Origin: Strigops habroptila
Lineage: Eukaryota > Chordata > Aves > Psittaciformes > Psittacidae
Reading direction: 5' to 3'
Assembly: GCF_004027225.2 (NCBI RefSeq)
Contig: NC_044279.2
Span: forward strand, 48,446,744 to 48,510,743
DNA: 64,000 nucleotides
The notes beneath the pieces are model-generated. The model did no database searches, was not told the DNA's origin, and saw only the letters and a program-made list of their open reading frames with translations. Below, one piece after another: positions 1 to 12,965 of the stretch. How positions within the stretch are numbered: the stretch's first letter is position 1; each line of letters begins with the position of its first letter. The translations under genes were made by a program, and so were the position numbers.

Positions 1-1751
1 GGTGCTGCAGACTGTAGTCCCAAGAGACCATTGAAACAAGGGAACCAGTTTACACATTTCATCTTTTAATGAGTTAGATAGTGAGAAGTTACGATTTCAT
101 ACAAAAAGCTACCTTCATGCTCCTCCCCAAGCCACATACACTGCCCTAATAACTTCAAGTAACTAAATTCAGTTGTGTAATACTGAGCCACTGTATTTTT
201 TCCCCCAAGTAAGAAATCGGGATTTTAATGCAGAATGTGAAGATGTGCATATCCAAATGCACGCATTTGCTTATGCATATTCACGCTTCATAAACCTTCT
301 GCTAAGGTTTAATTCTCACTAGTTCATAAATATCTGAAGAAGATTGAACTGAGAGGATTTTTACAGAGCAAACACTTTAAACCTCAGAGCTGGATTCTAT
401 TTCCCACTGTTACGCAAGCAGTTTAAAGCAGCAAAATACCTTCTGGACCTACCAAACACTTGTCACAGTACTTGTCACATAGTGATTGATTTCTCCATCT
501 TCCCAACCAGATCACAGACACTCATTTCAGCCAAGTATTGATTATTCTGACCATCTACTACAGCCAGTTGGGGTTTTGGGGTTTTTTTTGTTGTTTGTTT
601 ACGTTTTTGTTTGGTTGGGGTTTTTTAGCCTGTGGGCCAGATATAAGTTTGTTCCAACCTGAAATCAGAATTCAGGAGAAACACTCCATAGTGAATCAAT
701 ATTCACCAACCAAACACCTCTCTTGGGAAAGACTAGGCAACATTTTTTGCTATCTGATCTCCCCAGAGGAGTGAGGGCAGCTTTAGTTCTGCTTTGCACT
801 CCTTGAGAGCAAACTGCTCAAGAACACATGTAAACATGCACCCTGCCTGTTGCTCCAGTCTCACCTTTCTCCCAGCCAGGACCATCTCCCTGAGGTAGCT
901 CTAGCAGAGGAAATTTTCATCTTGATGGCCAAGTGCTGAAGTTCTGTGACAGGATTTACAACCAGCAGAAGCAGCTGTTAATAATCCCATAATGAACCTG
1001 CAATGAATTCAAGCCTGAATCCAATTCTGCAATCATTGCCTCTGAAGCCATAGGAGCACTTGTTAAGGGGCAAGATCTCTACAAATATCAGCAAAAGCTG
1101 TGCCACTGAGTCACTGGTTTTAAGCTTGTTTCATCTTAAAAGTACTTTTGGGAAGTTTGTGTCTGTCCACATTCTCTCCTAGGAAAAAAAAAATCTCAGA
1201 AGCAAAATAACAAATGAAATACGTTCTTGTTTTGACTGCAAAAGAATAGCCAAATTGATTCCAAGAACAGAATCAGGCTGGAAAGCAATACAAGAATGTA
1301 ATTCCAGGAAAAGTAGGTATCTGGATTCTAAGAAGTTTGAAGGCAAAAACACCTCAGATAAGAATCTTACTTTAACTAAGGGAGTCACTGGTACTTTCCT
1401 ACTCAGCTGTAGATCAGAACGCTGTATATGCAATAAAAGGGAAAAAGCTCATATAGCAGCCGCAAAACAAAAAAAACCCAAAAGCTTTTCCAAATGAATA
1501 AGAAAACGGTATCAAGCTGATAGGGATCTTTGCCCTCAATTTTACACTTCTTAAAATCATGTCTGTCTTTTTTTCCCTTTGTTAGCTTGTTTCCAAATTA
1601 TTTTTATCCAGTTTTCTCAAGAGCTACATCTCTGGGCCTATGGGCAGCCAAACAAATTCAATTGGAGTAAAAGAAAAAAATCAAACACTTCCTCCTCTGA
1701 AACACACAGATGAACATGTGTCTTCAGGAAGGGTGCAAATATTTCTGTACT
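1..1751. other. No gene seen
   Basis: AT-rich non-coding sequence. A T/G-rich tract at 567-627 is the only low-complexity feature. Overlapping short frames on both strands near 1179-1497 carry no recognisable motif. Confidence 0.6.
567..627. repeat. T/G-rich low-complexity tract
   Basis: Runs of T broken by G and GG over about 60 bases. The 78-residue hydrophobic frame crossing it (Phe/Leu/Gly-rich) is produced by the tract and is not a membrane protein. Confidence 0.75.
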
Positions 1752-1946
1752 TAGAATCATAGGATGGTTTGGGTTGGAAGGGACCTTAAAGATCACCTAG
1801 TTCCAACCCCCTTGCCATGGGCAAGGGACATCTTCCCACTAGACCAGGTTGCTCAAAGCCCCATCCAGCCTGGCCTTGAACACTGCCAGGGATGGGGCAT
1901 CCACAACTTCCTTGGGCAATCTGTTCCAGTGTCTCACTACTTCTCA
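1752..1946 (-). mobile_element. CR1 LINE, 3'-end fragment
   Basis: On the plus strand it starts AGAATCATAGGATGGTTTGG and goes on through GGAAGGGACC, TTCCAACCCC, CCATGGGCAAGG and GAACACTGCCAGGGATGGGG, the reverse complement of the avian CR1 3' end. The ATTCTATG-type 3' terminus is at the low-coordinate end, so the element is on the minus strand. It is 5' truncated, as most CR1 copies are, and only about 200 bases of the 3' untranslated part remain. Confidence 0.9.
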
Positions 1947-4900
1947 CCTTGGTGTCAATCTCAGGAAGCACTCTAGACCTTCATCTGTCATGATATGTAC
2001 TACACTGTAATGCAGAGCCAGCTCTAAGCTTTTTGCTTGCCAAGCGCAACTCCATGTGAAGGACAGTAGAGCAGATGCCACAGGCACCAGTCTGAAAGGA
2101 AATTAAAAAGTTTTCAGGATCCAAGACAGACAACCACTGGGGAACAAGGAAGCTGTGACAGAAGCATGAAGAAGCCTTTCTGGGGACTGTGATCAGTGTT
2201 TTATTTTTCTTAGGGTCTCTAGGGGATATCTCACCCCAGTAATTTGTGCCTGTTATGAGGCCGAAACACTCCTCGAGGACTGTCCATGCTACACTGGTGG
2301 CTGCAGCTTGAAGCAGCAGGAGTGCCAGAGCAACAGGCACATGGGACAACACATGCTGCTGAGACAGCAACATGAAGATCTCCTCCTCTCCCTTCCCATG
2401 GAGTACGGGACACTGCTCACAGCCTGTATACAATCAGGTACAAACATGCTCATTCCTGCTCTGAGATCTTTCCAGACAAAGGCAGAGCTCCCCATGCTCA
2501 GTAGGTCCTTGCTGGCATGCGCAGAGCCACACACAGGACCTCAGCTGAGGATACAGAAAGAGCAAGCGGGAAAAGTGAGCAACGAACAGAAGGAAAAAAT
2601 GTGACATGACAGAGATGTTTTGCAGATCCATGTGAGAACCCCTCAGTGTAATTTAAATCAGTTCTTCCCAGCAGCCAGAGAACATGCAGCTTTAGGATTC
2701 CTGATGCCTAATTTAGGTGCAGGCAGACCTACAGCTTTAGCACCTACAAAACCGATTTTGCTCTACCACCCACTTCAATCTGTTGCCCGTGACAACTACC
2801 CCCAGCTGCCTGTGGTTAAAAGCCACCCCTGTTGTATGGCACCATTTAACTGTGGTAGCTATTGGCAGCAATGCTCTGCAGGACAGAAGTATAAACGGGC
2901 TAAAATGTAGAGGCTGTCACTGTGATTAGCTAGTAAGAATGGCAGCTTGGACACAAGCTTTGGCTCAGGACGCTCCCCTAACAACACCGACTACCAAAAC
3001 TGGGTTATTGTAGCAATGATCCCTTCCATACATACCAATAACTGTATCTGTATATACACACCATGCAGCCTGATGCTTAAATTTGTGGTTTAGTGTCTAA
3101 TACTGATTGTCACAGAAGATTGTCACAATGTGACCTGGTATGGCCATTATTCTACTAGAGAAAAATAATCTATAGCATCTCTTCTCATGACTCTTGCAAG
3201 TCTGGGGGTGCTGTTGTAGCAGTAAGTGCAGGATGTTAAGTATACCAAGTGGTGTCCCAGAGAAGAGGTAGCAAATGGCCAGCCAGATGCAGATACAGAT
3301 GCATTAGTAATGTCCTGAGGTACGCTGCCACCTTGTTGTAGTTCAGAGGGATGACAGTGAGCACCCTTTACTCCTTCCACTTCATTCACAGCAAGGTTAG
3401 CTGGCACCCAGACAAGTGTTGCTGTGTTTGTTGTTGCAGTGGAGATTAAGGGTGATGAGGGTGCTGGCTATTTAACAGTGCAGCCTGGGAGTCCTGCAGG
3501 ACACCCCAATTCGATTCAAAGGCACTGAAAGAACCCAAACAACTTTCTCCCTTTCAGCCCTAATACTAAAACATACTTAAAACCACATTTCATTTGATGA
3601 GTTCTGGTTTGTCTAGAGCAATATATGCTTGTCTAACAACAGGAATGATGTTCCATAGCAAGCAGGATTATGCATGTAGATTGTCAGTAGGTTTAAGTCA
3701 TCCTAAGGAGTCTCTGACTTTCTCAAAATCTGCAGTGGGCAGCACATTTCACAATAAATGAGGTATTTTTGCTCACAGCTACGTTACATGTTGCCAGGGA
3801 CTAAAGTAAGTTTCATCCTATTCTAGAATAAAGGATTAGGGAGGGAAAGGGTGAGAAAACAAGCCTTGTCCTCACTCCTACCAGGTAGCACTAACAGTTT
3901 AAACAAATAAAGGAGAAAGTCCAGTGGCCTTATAGCCTCTCCTACAGATCCCTCCCTCCTGGGACATCCTGGTCCTTCTAACCAACACAGTGTTTACTGC
4001 CTGAGCACAGTGGTGACGGAAGAAGAAGTGGTGGGATGGCAGGGGATGTTGTCCCTGCAGCAAAGCAAGCTTAGCTTCCTCTTTACCATCCCTCACGAAA
4101 GATACTATCTCAAACCAGCCTGGAAAGTCTGTTGGGGATTACAGTCTGGATAGGAAAAAATATGTCCTAACCACAAATGTGTTAGCAACAACAGTCATTT
4201 CTTACAAAATGGAGGGAACCAGGGTCATCAAGAAGCTGAAACATGAAGAAAGCAAGGATCTGCAAACTGACCTTTCCTGTAAATCAAGACTGGCTCCAGC
4301 AAATTCAGACAAGTTACACTGGAAGAAAGACTGTAACCAGGTTTAGAATCTAACCCACAGCCCTGCATTTCATCACATTGGTGGTATTAAAAATAAAAAA
4401 AAGTCTGAATGCACACAGTGGAAAAAAAGTGCAAACATTTTAGAAGCTAAAGGTCCAAGGTTGCAGAACTGGAGGCTTTGTGGACATTGTGTCACTCTGG
4501 GTAAATTCAGTATGAAACACTGTCACTTGCATCACACAGATGTGAAAAGAAACCTATAGGATGCAAAGAAATTAGAAATTCAGTTCTTTGGATGAACTGT
4601 GGCCTGTTGACATAGCTGCCTGTTCATGACATCCCACACACACTTCTTGGAGTTTTTCACAGACACACAAGTTTAATGGGTGAGGCTTAAAATAGCCTTT
4701 TTTAAGAAGAGCTGTATTTTTACCTACATAATCCAGGATAAAAGTGGTTTGAAAATGTACACCCACATAGCTTTATCTCCAGTGATACAGAAACATTCCC
4801 TTAACTGGCACTGCTCTGTGCCACAATCAGTCTTTCGCAGCGATCCTCTCCAAGTTACAGGTGGGGCTTTTCTTACTATTTCCTGAGGTGCTTGTAGAGC

Positions 4901-6126
4901 TTATACCAAGACTCTGGGACCAATTACCATGAGACAGCCAAAGCAAGAGGGTAAGTTAATTAGTTAAAGAACATGAAATTGAAATCAAATGACCTTGTTT
5001 CTGTGCTCAAGATAGGATTTCAGACATTTTATAAGAAAATGGAGGAAAAGACAAGACAGTAGGACCTCAGGAAATATGCCTTAGCACTAATATTTGAAAG
5101 CTCTGTTTTCTGGAAATCAGAACAATACAATTCATAAGCAAGGCATTTGAAAAAGGGTTGGAAAGAGAAAAGGCTACAGGTGAACTCATTTTTTTAACTT
5201 AATTCATTTAAAATACAGAGCTTAGAGAATTTAAGTAGACGAGATGATCTGTTCAGACCTTTCTCAGTATCTTTCATTTTCTGTCTGTCAGCAAGAAGTA
5301 AATGCTACCTTACACCATACAGTCTATTGCTGTGGGAGATGATACCAGTGTTCGTCCCATCCTTTCTTTCCTTCATCTTGATTAGAATGGAAGACTGAAA
5401 ATTTGTGGCGCTCAACACCCAGGAGATATGTAAACTACAAGTAAAACACAGCTAAGGTCTTGCCTGTGTGTATTGCACACCAGACAAGGCAACACTCTTT
5501 CCTTTCCATCTTCTATTACTGTATTTCTACTACAGCGTGTTTGGCTGTACTAAGCTATACAGTACAGCAAAAGCTATTTATGAACTCTCACATTTGTGCA
5601 CACGCAGGTAACAACACAAGACTGTAGTAACTAGGAACATTCCAATATAACATTTTTCTAAGACAAACCTTACTACCTTGATTTCTGCAGGAAGGAGGAG
5701 AGCAGCCTGCTCAAGACTCTCAGACCTGCATTTAAAGCACTGATGGGAGACCAAAGCAGGCATTCAAAATCAAACTAAGCTTCACCTTTGAAGATGAAAT
5801 GCCATTCTGGATGCTCATTTAACATTACGTTTAACTGATTCAGATGTCACTTGCGTGACAGAAACAGTAGCTTCTGAGCAAAGTGCTCACCAGAAGGAAA
5901 TGAAACTACTAACACAACGTAAAGAGCTGAAAATAAACAAGGAGTGATGCAGCAAACACAACTCATGGACACTGCACATCTTGAATGGCCTCAGCTTACG
6001 GATGTCAATCAAAGGCTCTTCAGAAACTTAGGGAGGATTCTTAAAAAATCCAGTCGTGAAGGACTCTGAGACACTTCACCTGCCACAGAATCCTCTAAAG
6101 TTCCTTTACTGGGTCTCTAACATGAG
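1947..6126. other. No gene seen
   Basis: Intron-like sequence with no long frame. The overlapping frames at 1981-2631 on both strands (longest 150 codons, minus) share no motif with any protein I know, and their mutual overlap argues for chance. Confidence 0.55.
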
Positions 6127-6280
6127 AATCACAGAATCACAGAATGGTTTGGGTTGAAAAGTACCTTAAAAATCATCCAGTTCCAATCCCTTTGCCATGG
6201 GCAGGGACGCCTTCCACTAGAGCGGGTTGCTCAAGGCCCTGTCCATCCTGGCCTTGAACACTGCCGGGATGGAGCATGTC
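6127..6280 (-). mobile_element. CR1 LINE, short 3'-end fragment
   Basis: The start shows two copies of the terminal octamer-type repeat (AGAATCACAGAATCACAGAA), then GGTTTGGGTTG and further CR1 3' landmarks to GAACACTGCCGGGATGG. It is reverse-complement CR1, so minus strand. It is more diverged than the other copies (for example GTACC for GGACC) and only about 155 bases long. Confidence 0.85.
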
Positions 6281-9211
6281 CCTGTGCTAGCTTTTGCTGT
6301 TGGTGTGAATCAATAAAAAGAATTATCACCCTCATAGCATTGGATGGCATTGGTAAGTGAAAAACGGATTCCTGCTTTTGTTCTTTCCCCCAGAAGATTC
6401 TTTGGCTCTGTTGCAAAGTGAAAACAAGCCTTTTCTAAATTGCTAGCAAAACAAAACATTCCAAGTATTCTCAGCTTCCAGAAAATCATTCGTTATTGTT
6501 TGAAACTTCTATTTTTACTTTAAAAATGTGGTGATTTTATAGAAAAACAATGATACCTTGGCTTTTCAGAGCAAAAAAATCTGACTAATATCTCATACAT
6601 ATGGAATATTGTAGTGCCACCAAATCTGCTTTTTCTCTTGGGACAAAAAAATCTGTTCCACTTTATATCTTTAAAAATTTGATTTACTTTTTTTTTTTTT
6701 TTCCCCTGAAGGAATTAAACTCGGGTAAAGTAGCACCAGATAACCAGAGGCAGCACCAACCCTCAGTAATACTACTTGAGCTGATGCACACTCCTGGTCT
6801 TACAAGGAAGGATGCCAGTCCATGCACATCCCCCCCTTCCTTTCTCTTTCCCCCAGCCTTATGATGTATATGGCCCTGTGCTGTGGACTGATAACGTTGC
6901 TTATCTTGTAAAACTAGTTCCTGCACTTGCAAAATGCAAATAATATTTCATCTGGTATAAAAAGCATGCCCAGGTACATACTGCAACTTGATTTTCTTCC
7001 GATTTATTTTGTGTTGACTACTGTGCTGTATCCTCAGGGATTTCAGCCTTTACTTCTAGATGATTTGATGTAACAAACCTAATAAACAGACCCAAGATAA
7101 ACACACTAATGGAAGCTAATCCTTTTACTATTAAAAAAGGGCTATTTAAGTTATACAGTAAAGAGGAATCAAATGCTTCAGCTACACTTAGCCACCATTT
7201 GGGAAAGGAACATCATGTTACAGACACACAAGTATCAGACAGTTTGATTTTACTTGCCATAGTTGCAGAAACTCCAGACTTTATCAAAGCACAAGATGCT
7301 AACAAAGAATAGCATGGCCTGTCTCATTTTCAGTTTACTTCATGCCTTTGATGGCAATTTTTATACACTTCAGAGCTTCCTCTTTCTCGTTCACTAAATC
7401 ACTCTTAGAAATATCGCAACAGGAACAAGCGAGTCCTTTTAAAAGCATGCTAAGAACATGACTACGAACCACATCTTTAAACAAACTGCTGTCTTCTCCA
7501 AAAGGAAGTACTTGCTGTGAATTATTCTACTGTGTAAGACAACACATGGTATTTTGACTTGCACTTCACAGGGCTTTCCCAACACCAACGAGCGCAGCTT
7601 CCCAGCCCTCCTCCAAGGACGGCAGCTGTTCCTTCTCCCGCTGTAGAGGAAGATGGACTGTGAAACCCCGTGACTGCCTTGGGGATCACAGAGAAAGTTT
7701 GGGGTAATGCTCAGCTCAGCTCCTGGCCCTCGCAGCTATCAGATCCTCCTCCTGAATCAAACCCAGCAATCGCTTCTCCTCAGGCACAGCGGTCACTCTT
7801 GCTGTCCATAGTGGGATCCTTCAGCCAAAATGAAAAATGGAGGGGAAGGGAGGACTCTTCAGCACCTTTCTACCCATTTTCTAGCTCCTCATCTTCTCAA
7901 GATCTTAAATCATTGATTATCAGTGGTAAACAAGGAGATCGATCAACCCTTCCCTTCAAGCCAGCTGGTGATTAAACCAGCAGCACCCAACCAGGCACTG
8001 CACCATTGCACCAGCCAATTCTACTCATGACTTGCTGATGCTACCACACAACAGGAGCTTGATTCATCAGGATCCTTCTTTCTCCAGACCATGCAGAAAC
8101 CTTGCTAGCTATAGAAAATAATAGGCTGAAATGAAACCCTCTGCCCACCTGTGACTCAAATAAACAAAAAATCAGAGGGCTCAGATCCTGAGCTGGCACT
8201 GCTGTCCTGTAGCACAGGAAAAAGCATTTGGCAATGAGCTGTTCACTACTGAATCACATCACATCCATACGTACTCTGAGCAATCTGTTGCTAGGTGCTG
8301 ATTTATTTGATAACTTTGAAGTAGACTTTGAAGATTTTTCCAGAAAGGAATGCTGGACCTGAGGGTTTTGTTGTTGTTTTGTTCAAATGAAGCAACAGTA
8401 CTTGAAGAAACTAGCGTGACTCCTGAGCAGACGTAGGAATAAAGATAACTCTGTTTGCATTGTGGCAGACCTTGAAATCAGATCAAATAGCAACAGGGAA
8501 GCAGCCTCTTCTGAACTGCAAGAGCAGGTGTAAAGCATTATTTAACCTTGCGCTCTTACGGTGAGATTAGATCCACAACTTGGAGAGACTGCTTCAGAAA
8601 CAACCCTAATCAACAAGTCTTTCACAGGACGTATACTGTTCAACATAAAATATATCTTTGAACTTGGTGATCTTGAGAGATATATTCTATCATACTTTCA
8701 CTCTTGTAATTTTGCATCATCAAAGTGAAACTCAACTGACTAGGTTTAGTCTTAGCTAAATGTAAACAGATATTCTTCCATTTCTGTAGATGGTTTTACA
8801 TTTAAGGATGTCAAAATATGCTGCAGAGTCCATTAAATGGCATTCTTTTTTGCAGGCGAAGGGGAGCAAATGATGCAGAGAGAACTGCAATGACCTCCCT
8901 GGAAGTCATGGAGCAGCAAAGTTTAGAGGAGACCCACTGCGAGCCCTTGTGCTTTCCTTAGAACACTGCTCTGCGTACCAGAGGCTGTTGTGCTGTTGTG
9001 ACTCCAGAGCACCGGCCCTTCTTCGGCGTCTAAAAACAAGACCTGGGGAATGTGTTTCTTTTGATGAAGCAGGCTTGTAGCTAGTGAGATTACATGCAAG
9101 CTAAGGTCTAACAAATGCCTCCCAAAGGCTGTTCTCACTGGCATCCTCTTGCTGCCCTGGGCAGCTGGTGTTCCCCTGAGTAACTCTCTTCCAGCCATGA
9201 GGGTGGTGGGG
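6281..9211. other. No gene seen
   Basis: AT-rich intron-like sequence. A run of 15 T sits at 6688-6702. The 101-codon plus frame at 7670-7975 is Ser-rich with no domain and no splice-site support. Confidence 0.55.
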
Positions 9212-9616
9212 CATAGAATCACAGAATGTTTTGTGTTGAGAAGGATCTTAAAGTTCATCCAGTTCCAACCCCCCTGCCATGGGCGGGGACACCTTCCACT
9301 AGACCAAGTTGCTCAAAGCTCCATCCAACCTGGCCTTGAACACTGCCAGGGATGGGGCAGCCACAGCTTCCCTCGGCAGCCTGTTCCAGTGTCTCACCAC
9401 CCTCATAGTGAAGAATTTCTTCCTTATATCCAATCTAAATCTCCTCTGTTTAAGCTTAAATCCATTATCCCTTGTCCTATCACTGCAGTCCCTGATGAAG
9501 GGTCCCTCTCCAGCATCCTTATAGGACCCCTTCAGATATTAGAAGGCTGCCACGAGGTCTCCCCGCAGCCTTCTCTTCTCCAGGCTGAACAGCCCCAACT
9601 TTCTTAGCCTGTCTGC
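9212..9616 (-). mobile_element. CR1 LINE, 3'-end fragment (about 400 bp)
   Basis: Begins CATAGAATCACAGAATG and follows the CR1 3' consensus in reverse complement through CCATGGGCGGGGACACC, GCAGCCTGTTCCAGTG, the TGAAGAATTTCTTCC block and CTCCAGGCTGAACAGCCCC. The CR1 5' truncation lies near 9616. The 152-codon plus frame at 9149-9607 is the antisense of this element and is not a gene. Confidence 0.93.
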
Positions 9617-12600
9617 ATGGCATGATCATGGCATGGCAGTGGAGGAGTCCACTGGAAACAGATTTGGCGCATGCACTTTAGCAGGGGAGCCCCATACTGA
9701 AAGACCAAGCCACGGGGCACAGCAGGTGCTGGAGGCACACAGAAGGTGGTGTGGGTGCATGGTGCTCTGCGCCCAGAGACAGTGGGCACCAGCACTGTCA
9801 CATCAGAACCGCCCACAGAGCTTCAGCTTTCTCCATGGCTCGCTGAGCAATCCAGGCTCAGCGGTGGCAGATGCTAGGTATGGTCTTCAGTAAGCGAGAT
9901 CTGAGTATCAGACAAAACCCGGGACCAAGCTTTTACTAAACACTGGGAAAAACATAGAACTAGTCTCAAACCTCTTGCCTCTTGCTGTTGGTAAGAAGAT
10001 GGATCTGGATTTCTTAGTCACACAGCCTTGGTATTGGAGGTCTCAAAAAGGATCTGAACAGACCATAGCTAAAATTGCCGTAAGAATACAATAAAATTCC
10101 ACTGCTAAATCCAGAGAATGGCACTGCATTTCCCCCTAAGAATCTCTGTTTTATTCTGTGCTGCTGGTCAAGCCCTTGAACAAGAATAAAACAAGTATTT
10201 TCTGTCTTGCCAATTTCAAGGCCAAAGATACACAGCTACAGCTCACTTGTGCTCTGGCTCTTCTGGAAAGAAGGTTACAGTGAATGAAGTTACTTTCTAG
10301 TCTCCCTTTATAAACGCAACACAGGTTTTTCAGTCTGTGCATCATTACTGTTGTGTAAAATAAATGTGATTTTGTTATTTTTACAAATTGAAAAGCTCTG
10401 AATTTACAAGTTCATGGCATTTTTAAATGAAAATCTGTATTCACATCTCTGAGCATTACCATCCGTCCCTGAAAATGGCCCCAGCAGGTGCCCGTGAGCC
10501 CAGATGAGCTAGGCAAAGTCAAAATGCAGCACCCGCCTGAACTGACAATAGCTGGCAAAGGCACAACTGCCCCCTCTCTCCCTCAGTTTCCCAATATTCC
10601 AGCTCCATTTCAAAGCTCCCATACTCTTAGAAAACATGGTGCTGGCCAGCTGAAGGCAGCAGTCTCTTCTGGCAGCCTACATACAGATCCAAACTTCATT
10701 TTTCCCTCTAAGCATGTTAAACCTTATGCAGATCTGCATGTCTGCCAGCCACAGTAGATGGACTGAGCCTGTCTCCTGAACGTCCACGGGGCACCTGCCT
10801 GTAAGAACATCGCAAGCCATTGTCCCAGCTAAGGGGTTGATCTGAGATCTCATGAGAGATGGCAGAAAAAATTACTCCATTTGACTTCTGTGGCTCTTTG
10901 TGTAACCAAGGTCTTAACTGTAATTATATGTCTACACATAATGTATACTCTGTATATCTATAGAAAGTAGAAAGTTGTATTACAGTCTCACATCACAGAC
11001 TAGTTTCATTATAAAATCACAACCCTTAATCTGAGTAGAGGACAGATGAAGCAGAGGGACTTTCAAAACTCCATCTAATCATTTGGTCCTTCAAAAGGCA
11101 TCAGTGAAGTTAGAATCTAGGAGTGGTCCTAAAGCCCACTGAAGTCACTGGGTACCTCATGGCATTCTGTAAGCTTTGGATTCCGAGTACAACATCTGTA
11201 CAAAACCTAAGCCTCAGAAAACTGAGTGTACGAGGACAAATGGGGTTGATTGCGCTGGCAGATGCAGAGCTTGTGGCAGCTAGAAGTCATTTTGTATGCA
11301 AGAAATTTAGGATACAGGACAAGACAGGCTCGATTGCTGCAAGAAGGTGTTACCCTGTCTCTTGCAGGCAGCCTAGCTCCTAGTATGATCTCTCTTATGA
11401 ATAATTCCTTTTCTTTTTCTCTTGCAGCGCTTAGAAGGATGCAACAGAGCAGGAGGCTGAAAGCTCAACTACCCCAAACTCTCCATCTTAATGCACTCCT
11501 GCTGAGCACGGCAGGGCTCCAAAGAAAGAAGAAACCAAGTGGAGAGTGTCCAAGCAGTAGGATTTACCACAGAGCTCAGAAAAACAAACTGGAAGACAAA
11601 GCATTATATTGCATTTTAGACCCTAAGCCTGCCACTTCCACAGGCTGAGCATCTCACCCAGATTCACATTCACATCGCACATTGATCCTGCAGCAGGATC
11701 CATGCAAGCATGAAGTTCTATATAGCATTAATTACCCATTGCCCTTTAGCAGCATTACTTTCTCCATTCAGCCTGTAGTATCCATAATAACTTTCCAGCG
11801 GATACACCAACAGGTGTAACTCTAAAACAAATGCGCTCACATGAGAAGCATGTATAGTGCATCACTCTCTGTGCCACACAATCACTCTGTACAAATTTTT
11901 GTACACTTGGCAGCTTTGAGGTTAAAAGCGTGAGAAAAGCAGCCTCGTTCTGTTTATTACACAGATAATGTTTTCCAAAAACCAATCCTCTGTTAAAAAT
12001 GTGAGAACAACACAAAAGTTCCAAATGCATTAAAACGTAAACAGCATACAAATAAGCCATGAGTATTTACTGGTGGTGCAATTAGAAGCAGATCACAGTT
12101 CAGGTGTCACATACTACAATGCTCTGGCAGATGTAAAAAGCACTAGTGAGACAAGGCATGGGTTTCAGTCTCTTCGTTTGGCACAAAGCTGAGTGATTTT
12201 CTAATGTAGAGAAATAAAATAAGATTCAACTATATACACAGCAGTGAGATCTTGTATCCAAGTGTAAGCAAACCTCTAAAGCTGACAATCAGAGATGCTA
12301 TAAACCTGTGAATATTGTTTGAGGCAAGTAAAGATGAGCCCTTTTTTAAATCTGGCCATGAATACCAATGAGAGTGTTCGTAAACTAGCGTGCCACCGCT
12401 TCATACCTGAAACCATACTTAGATGCCAGGAAATGTTAAAACAAACAACAGTGGCAAAAGACTACTCTTTCTGAGGTAAGAAATGTGGGGAGAGGGAGGT
12501 AAGACAGAAGAAAACCACTAGAACACTCTTTGTGGAAGAACACTCACTAGTGATGCCTTACTGTCAACATGAGTCTTACTACAGCTATGAGCCTTTCTGA

Positions 12601-12750
12601 ACCTGGGAGGTCATATAACCTCAGAAACTGCGTCTTCAGAACCAAACCAAAACCCACTTTCTCTACTCACACAATCCTTAAATCTTTCCAAATGTTTTCT
12701 TTCATATAGGAAAATCTGGCATTGAAGAACTTGGCATAATCTTTGAAAGT
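9617..12750. other. No gene seen
   Basis: No convincing exon. A good plus-strand 3' splice-site look-alike (long pyrimidine run then TTGCAG) ends at 11427, but I see no matching donor or coding motif after it. Confidence 0.5.
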
Positions 12751-12965
12751 CATAGAATCATAGAATGGTTTGGACAGGAAAGGACCTTAAGATCACCTAG
12801 TTCCAACCCCCCTGCCATGGGCAAGGACACCTAGCATTAGATCACGTCACCCAAGGCTCTGTCCAACCCGGACTTGAGCACTGCCAGAGATGGGGCCTTT
12901 ACCACTTCTTTGGGCAACCTGTTCCAGTACCTCACCACCCTCACAGTAAAGAACTTCTTATGTCA
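12751..12965 (-). mobile_element. CR1 LINE, 3'-end fragment
   Basis: Starts CATAGAATCATAGAATGG, then TTCCAACCCCCCTGCCATGG, GAGCACTGCCAGAGATGGGG and CAACCTGTTCCAGTACCTCA; reverse-complement CR1, minus strand, 5' truncated within the TAAAGAACTTCTT block. Confidence 0.9.

Noticed and set aside
538..774. Hydrophobic N-terminal frame resembling a signal peptide
   Set aside because: The hydrophobic part is encoded by the T/G-rich tract at 567-627.
9149..9607. 152-codon plus-strand open frame
   Set aside because: It is the antisense of a CR1 3' end.
11401..11648. Strong plus-strand 3' splice-site look-alike (TTGCAG at 11427) before an open frame
   Set aside because: No matching donor and no coding motif; pyrimidine run plus AG occurs often by chance.
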